Source: Peredibacter starrii
GTDB lineage: Bacteria; Bdellovibrionota; Bacteriovoracia; Bacteriovoracales; Bacteriovoracaceae
Assembly: GCF_034259205.1 (NCBI RefSeq)
Contig: NZ_CP139487.1
Coordinates: forward strand, 2,480,001-2,544,000
Direction of reading: 5' to 3'
DNA: 64,000 bases
In this document: in pieces, positions 59,888 through 64,000 of the stretch
Layout: each line of letters opens with the position of its first letter
How positions within the stretch are numbered: the first letter of the stretch is position 1
Translations under genes and position numbers: made by a program
Notes under the pieces: generated by a model
Seen by the model: only the letters and a program-made list of their open reading frames with translations
Database searches by the model: none
What the model was told of the DNA's origin: nothing

Positions 59888-60814
59888 ATGCAAGAAAAAG
59901 AACTGAGACAACAAAAAGTCCAAAAGCTCAAGAATCTTTGTCTTAAAGCTCACTTTCAGGAACTGGCCCCGAATGTTTACGAATTGAAGGGACCTTATTC
60001 GAAGACGCTTACAATTTGTACTCTCATTCACGGAAATGAAATTGGTGGCATCGAGGTCTTCTTTAATCTCCTCCAGGAAATTGAATCAAAAAAGTTAAAT
60101 ATTAAATCGAATCTTCGACTCATTCTTGGGAATGTTGAAGCATTCTATGAAGACAAACGTTTTCTTGAAACAGACATGAACCGATCTTTCGATTTAGCGG
60201 AAGTAAAGACTAATGAGGAAAAGAGGGCCAAAGAGCTGGAGTCATTTCTTAACTCGTCGGACGTATTAATTGATATTCATCAAACGATCGGGGCCACAGA
60301 AACACCATTTTTTATCTTTGAGTATGAAGATCGGTCTTACAACCTCGCCCGTTATTTAAATCAGTCCATGCCTATTGTGACACATAATAAAAAACGAAAC
60401 TTCAAAGGCAAAACATCAACGGCGTATATGGTTAGCAAAGGCCTAATGGGTGTGACCATTGAAACCGGTCAGAAAGGAATTATAGATTCTCAAATCGGCC
60501 TTGGATTGGAGATTTCACGCAAGGCCATCGAAACTGATTTTACGAAACCAATTGAAGAGTTTCCAGTAAGTAACACATTCACCTTTCATCAGATCATCCA
60601 AAATCCGAACGGCAACTTAGAACTCACAAGAAAAATGATTAATTTCGACAAAGTGTTAAAAAATGAAGTTTTGGCCAAAAATGATCACTCTGAAGTAACT
60701 TCAGATGTTAACGGTTCAATTCTTTTTCCTAAGTATGGCGACTACGCGAAAAAATCCGTAGAACTTGCTCTCATACTAAGACCTGTTGAATCAAGAGAAG
60801 AAATCACCGGTTAA
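59888..60814 (+). CDS. AstE/AspA-family deacylase
   Basis: A 308-residue zinc enzyme of the succinylglutamate desuccinylase/aspartoacylase family. Zinc ligands are His48 and Glu51 in IHGNEIGG and His131 in DIHQT; DMNRSF supplies the substrate-binding Arg, and Glu in GVTIETGQKG is the general base. It hydrolyses an N-acyl amino acid, but the acyl group is unknown and no arginine-succinyltransferase genes are near. The frame begins at a TTG six codons earlier; I prefer the ATG at 59888, though neither has a good ribosome site. The last 11 bases overlap the opposing CoA-transferase gene. Confidence 0.85.
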   Translation: MQEKELRQQKVQKLKNLCLKAHFQELAPNVYELKGPYSKTLTICTLIHGNEIGGIEVFFNLLQEIESKKLNIKSNLRLILGNVEAFYEDKRFLETDMNRSFDLAEVKTNEEKRAKELESFLNSSDVLIDIHQTIGATETPFFIFEYEDRSYNLARYLNQSMPIVTHNKKRNFKGKTSTAYMVSKGLMGVTIETGQKGIIDSQIGLGLEISRKAIETDFTKPIEEFPVSNTFTFHQIIQNPNGNLELTRKMINFDKVLKNEVLAKNDHSEVTSDVNGSILFPKYGDYAKKSVELALILRPVESREEITG

Positions 60815-62090
60815 TGATCCTGCTTTGGTTTAAAGCAAATAGTTCTTTTTCAAGATTCTCACGATGGTCCGGATGGGCAATTTGAATAAGGAGTCTTGCC
60901 CTTTCATGAAGACTTTTCCCATAAAGATTCACAACTCCATACTCAGTCACGACATAATGAACATGGGCCCTCGTTGTTACAACACCTGCACCAGTATTTA
61001 ACACGGTTTTAATTCTTGAATGTCCATTTTTACTGGTCGAAGTTAAGGCAAGGATGGGCTTCCCACCAGTCGAGAGTGCGGCGGCACGAAGAAAATCAAC
61101 CTGACCACCCACTCCTGAAATAATTCGAGACCCAACTGAATCTGCACAAACCTGACCTGTGAGATCAATCTCGACTGCCGAATTAATGGCCGTGACCTTT
61201 GGATTTCTCATAATGTTGATGGGAAAATTAATATACCCGGACTCGAGATTTAAGACCGTCATATTATCATCCACAAAATCATACATACTTCTTGAACCAA
61301 TTAGAAAAGCAGAGGTCACTTTTCCTCGGTGAAACTTTTTAAGTGAGTTATCAATAACTCCTTTTTTGACCAATTCAAAGGCACCATCACTCCACATCTC
61401 AGTATGTAGGCCCAGATGCTTGTGACCAACTAACTCAGCACAAACCGCATCAGGAATGGCCCCAATTCCAAATTGAAGAGTCGCTCCGTCTTCAACCAGG
61501 GAGGCCACATTTTTCCCAATCTGTTTTTCAACTTCAGTTAAAATTTTTGGTTTCGGAGAATAAAGTTCAGTACTATGCTCAATAGCATAGTTAATGTTGT
61601 TTATGTGAACCATTCCGTCCCCATGAACTCTTGGCATGCGGGGGTTAATTTGAGCGATCACAATTTTAGCACTCTCAACTGCGGCCTTGGCGGTATCGAC
61701 ACTCACTCCTAAAGACACAAAACCATGCTTATCTGGTGGCGAAACCTGAATAAGAGCAACGTCAACTTTCTTCGCTCCTGATCGGATCAGCTCAGGCATC
61801 TCAGACAAAAAACAAGGTAAATAATCAATTCTGTCATAATCCATATAAGGGCGAACGTTGGAACCAACGAACAGATTGGTCACCCGAAACGATTTTTTAT
61901 ACTCAGGTTTTGCATAAGCTGCATCACCTTCAGTATGGAGATGCAATAATTCGACATTAGTTAGTCTTGGGGCCTCTTCAAGAAGTCCATCCAGTAAGAA
62001 CTGAGGAGTTGCCGCACCGGCGTGGACAAAAACTGTTTGATTAGAATCAATTGCAGATAATACTTCGCGAGTGGTGTTACAGATTTTCAT
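60804..62090 (-). CDS. Acetyl-CoA hydrolase/transferase-family CoA-transferase
   Basis: A 428-residue enzyme of the family that includes 4-hydroxybutyrate CoA-transferase. FVHAGAATPQFLLDGLLEEA, ALIQVSPPDKHGFVSLGVSVD, LQFGIGAIPDAVCAEL and FLRAAALSTGGKPILAL are the expected blocks. It moves CoA between acetate and a small carboxylate, through a Glu-CoA thioester. The frame is open into the nrfA gene, but an ATG at 62090 with AGGA upstream lies one base after the nrfA stop, so I use it. Transcription probably continues from nrfHA, so expression with nitrite respiration is plausible. Confidence 0.88.
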   Translation of the reverse strand: MKICNTTREVLSAIDSNQTVFVHAGAATPQFLLDGLLEEAPRLTNVELLHLHTEGDAAYAKPEYKKSFRVTNLFVGSNVRPYMDYDRIDYLPCFLSEMPELIRSGAKKVDVALIQVSPPDKHGFVSLGVSVDTAKAAVESAKIVIAQINPRMPRVHGDGMVHINNINYAIEHSTELYSPKPKILTEVEKQIGKNVASLVEDGATLQFGIGAIPDAVCAELVGHKHLGLHTEMWSDGAFELVKKGVIDNSLKKFHRGKVTSAFLIGSRSMYDFVDDNMTVLNLESGYINFPINIMRNPKVTAINSAVEIDLTGQVCADSVGSRIISGVGGQVDFLRAAALSTGGKPILALTSTSKNGHSRIKTVLNTGAGVVTTRAHVHYVVTEYGVVNLYGKSLHERARLLIQIAHPDHRENLEKELFALNQSRIINR

Positions 62091-62091
62091 A

Positions 62092-63444
62092 TTAACGTCC
62101 TGATAAAATAATTTCGCCTTCTCGAATTTTGTCCATGGCATTCACGATAAGTCTTGCTGATTCCTGAGGAGCATGGAAGCCAGTTGAATTTTCTGCCTCG
62201 ATAAAATCAATAAGGAACTGAGCTTCACGTTGAACGATCAGGGCCTTTTCAATTCTTGTTTTATCTATTTTTTTTGCTTGGGCGGCCTTTATGTTATCCA
62301 TAAACTGCATCAAAGCATCCATCGCCTTCTTTCTCATTTCAAGGTGTCTTTCTTGAATTGTATACACCCGTGCCTTCAACTCATCCTCAGGCGCATGGTG
62401 ACAAGTCTGGCAGGACTTATTTACATTTAACATCGGACTTTGAACGTGGTGATTGGTCAATTTCATGGCACCTACTCTCTCATAGGGCATGTGACAATCT
62501 GTACAGGAAACTCCGGCACGGGCATGGCTTCCTTGACTGAAAGTTTCAAACTCAGGATGCTGGGCCTTCAAAACCGGTGCTCCGGTTTCTGCGTGAACCC
62601 AGTCTTTGTGTCCATTCTCGCGGTAATAGCTAAGAATTTGATCACCTTTAAGACCTTTGTCCCATGGAAAAGTAAGGGTCTTTTCAGGACCTTTAAAATA
62701 ATACTCCACATGGCATTGAGCACATACGAAGGTTCTCATCTCCTGTTTAGTCGCTTGTTTGTTCACATCATAGTTATGAACACCAGTTGTTTTCTTAAAG
62801 GCCTTAATACCTTCCATAAATGCAGGTCTTGTCACCCTTAATTCCATGTTCTGAGGATTATGGCAGTCAATGCAGCTCACTGGGTGCTTAACCTTGGCCC
62901 TGGCCTCAACATAAGGGATTTTATTCAATTCATGGAAACCTTTATAAAGATCTCCATTACCTAATTTCATCATGGGAACAAACGTCGAAGCATGGCAATT
63001 GATACAAGCGCCCGGTTGTTTGGAGAATTCTTGTCTCTTGGTAAATTCCTGGTCCACTAGCATGTATGCGTGGCCCCTTTCTTCACGAAAATCATGTGAG
63101 AAAGCATAACCGGCCCACATTCTTTTGAGCTGTTCATCATCTAGTCTTGATTGAGAAACAATACTTCGAGGATCGGCCTTTGACGGAATCTGAGGAATCG
63201 CCTCTGATCCACCATGCTTTGTTCTCTTCTGATCTACAGTTCTTTTATAGGAATCATACTGATGAGGAAAATTTTTGCCCCAAACTTCAGGATCATCTTC
63301 CATGTCTGAAATTTCGACGACCTTGAAATAAGGATTTTTTGCTTCGTTCTTCTTTTCAAGAATATTTACGAGTAAAAAACTCACGACCCCACCAATCACC
63401 GCAGTCAGCAGGATAAGGCCAAGAAGTTTTCCTTTAGTCATCAT
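62092..63444 (-). CDS. nrfA: Cytochrome c nitrite reductase, catalytic subunit (all-CxxCH type)
   Basis: A 450-residue pentahaem protein with an N-terminal membrane anchor or signal (GLILLTAVIGGVVSFLLV). Haem motifs: CINCH (147-151), CIDCH (191-195), CAQCH (241-245), CTDCH (314-318) and CQTCH (345-349). VEYYF after the third haem and KAQHPEFET supply the active-site Tyr and His. The first haem is normally bound by CxxCK in enterobacterial NrfA; here it is CINCH, the variant known from Campylobacter. It reduces nitrite to ammonia in the periplasm with six electrons. GGAG supports the ATG at 63444. It lies 11 bases after nrfH. Confidence 0.93.
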   Translation of the reverse strand: MMTKGKLLGLILLTAVIGGVVSFLLVNILEKKNEAKNPYFKVVEISDMEDDPEVWGKNFPHQYDSYKRTVDQKRTKHGGSEAIPQIPSKADPRSIVSQSRLDDEQLKRMWAGYAFSHDFREERGHAYMLVDQEFTKRQEFSKQPGACINCHASTFVPMMKLGNGDLYKGFHELNKIPYVEARAKVKHPVSCIDCHNPQNMELRVTRPAFMEGIKAFKKTTGVHNYDVNKQATKQEMRTFVCAQCHVEYYFKGPEKTLTFPWDKGLKGDQILSYYRENGHKDWVHAETGAPVLKAQHPEFETFSQGSHARAGVSCTDCHMPYERVGAMKLTNHHVQSPMLNVNKSCQTCHHAPEDELKARVYTIQERHLEMRKKAMDALMQFMDNIKAAQAKKIDKTRIEKALIVQREAQFLIDFIEAENSTGFHAPQESARLIVNAMDKIREGEIILSGR

Positions 63445-63455
63445 AGAGTCTCCAC

Positions 63456-63938
63456 TTAATGTGTATGTCCAACTTCCCTGTGACAACGGACACAGGAAGC
63501 TCCTCCCTCAATTGCCTCAGTATGAAGTGTCGAATTCATTAAACCTGAGTGGCACTTGAAACAGGATTTCATTGTTATATCAAAATTATGTTTCCGAATT
63601 CTAATGGGATCTTTGAATTGTCCTGTGGTGAATTTTAAAGAATGCATGAAACCATTTTCAGCTTTATTAAAATACTTCAAATAAATATTTTCAGGAGTGT
63701 GACAAGAATTGCATGTGGCGACGTGATGATGACTGGACTTGCTCCAACTTTCATACTGATCACGCATAATGTGACAATTAACACAGGCCCTAGGGTCATC
63801 AGAGAGATAGGAGTAGCCCTTACCATAAAAAAAGGTAAAAGATCCGATCCCAGTCACAAGACCGAGGAGGCAGGCTAATATGGCAGATAAACGTAAAGCA
63901 AATGACATCCTTGGTAGTATTTTAAAGAAAATATCCAT
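63456..63938 (-). CDS. nrfH: Tetrahaem quinol dehydrogenase NrfH
   Basis: A 160-residue NapC/NirT-family protein. A single N-terminal transmembrane helix (LRLSAILACLLGLVTGIGSF) is followed by four haem c motifs: CVNCHIM (52-58), CNSCH (76-80), CFKCH (126-130) and CVRCH (149-153). It takes electrons from menaquinol and passes them to NrfA. Spacing of 11 bases to nrfA supports a complex. The ATG at 63938 or Met11 are both possible; neither has a clear ribosome site. The last 62 bases of the window, upstream of it, hold no gene I can identify. Confidence 0.93.
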   Translation of the reverse strand: MDIFFKILPRMSFALRLSAILACLLGLVTGIGSFTFFYGKGYSYLSDDPRACVNCHIMRDQYESWSKSSHHHVATCNSCHTPENIYLKYFNKAENGFMHSLKFTTGQFKDPIRIRKHNFDITMKSCFKCHSGLMNSTLHTEAIEGGASCVRCHREVGHTH

Positions 63939-64000
63939 TTAAGACATGACGAGAATCAGCAAATCACAGATCATTAATGACATGAAAAAACAAACCCCAG

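Overview
The window reads as a chromosome segment of a moderately AT-rich Gram-negative bacterium: outer-membrane factors, a TonB-dependent receptor, many lipoproteins and a periplasmic nitrite reductase. The abundance of secreted proteases and hydrolases, the histone-like SWIB protein and the gene styles suggest Bdellovibrionota (Bacteriovorax/Peredibacter-like predators). That placement is an inference; no rRNA or other phylogenetic marker is present. I found no tRNA, rRNA, CRISPR array, insertion sequence or phage, and no stretch over 300 bases without a gene.

Layout. 1-5.0 kb: end of an acid phosphatase gene, then a MarR-controlled EmrAB-TolC-type drug efflux operon with a clear operator. 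5.0-7.8 kb: radical SAM protein coupled to a PAS histidine kinase broken by a one-base frameshift, and a small membrane protein. 7.9-11.7 kb: DUF3147 protein, a zinc-less Fpg-type DNA glycosylase, a trypsin-like protease, a lipoprotein with a TTGG-repeat tail, and a ThpR-like 2H protein that lost both catalytic histidines. 11.8-16.6 kb: OPT transporter, TerC-like DUF475 protein, CotH-like secreted protein. 16.8-20.8 kb: two small secreted proteins of a possible new family around a beta-carbonic anhydrase, a DUF1275 membrane protein and a VWA-like secreted protein. 20.8-27.3 kb: acetyltransferase and cytochrome P450, HExxH protein, lipoprotein, RadD helicase, MFS transporter.

27.2-33.0 kb holds the most interesting locus: five tightly overlapping minus-strand genes (P450, class I terpene synthase-like enzyme, FAD monooxygenase, GST/Fax-like protein, Rieske oxygenase) with a divergent LysR regulator. 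It looks like a compact pathway for an oxidised terpenoid whose product I cannot name.

33-42.5 kb: a PAS-GAF histidine kinase with a shortened PAS domain, small membrane proteins (DUF1622, DUF202) and a complete RND tripartite efflux operon headed by a third small secreted protein. 42.5-50.9 kb: TonB-dependent receptor, TetR/quinone-reductase divergent pair, a duplicated-domain periplasmic protein, a beta-lactamase-fold hydrolase, a second frameshifted kinase and a zinc peptidase. 50.9-56.5 kb: histone-like SWIB protein, MocR regulator divergent from an AhpD-like protein, a GlxA-type AraC regulator divergent from an MBL-fold lipoprotein, and a second, zinc-finger Fpg. 56.6-64 kb: large subtilase lipoprotein, AstE-like deacylase, CoA-transferase and NrfHA nitrite reductase.

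Several genes have good promoters only 6-10 bases before the start codon and no Shine-Dalgarno sequence, so leaderless transcripts are probably common here. Convergent gene pairs are usually separated by strong bidirectional hairpins. The tetranucleotide GGCC appears far more often than base composition predicts.
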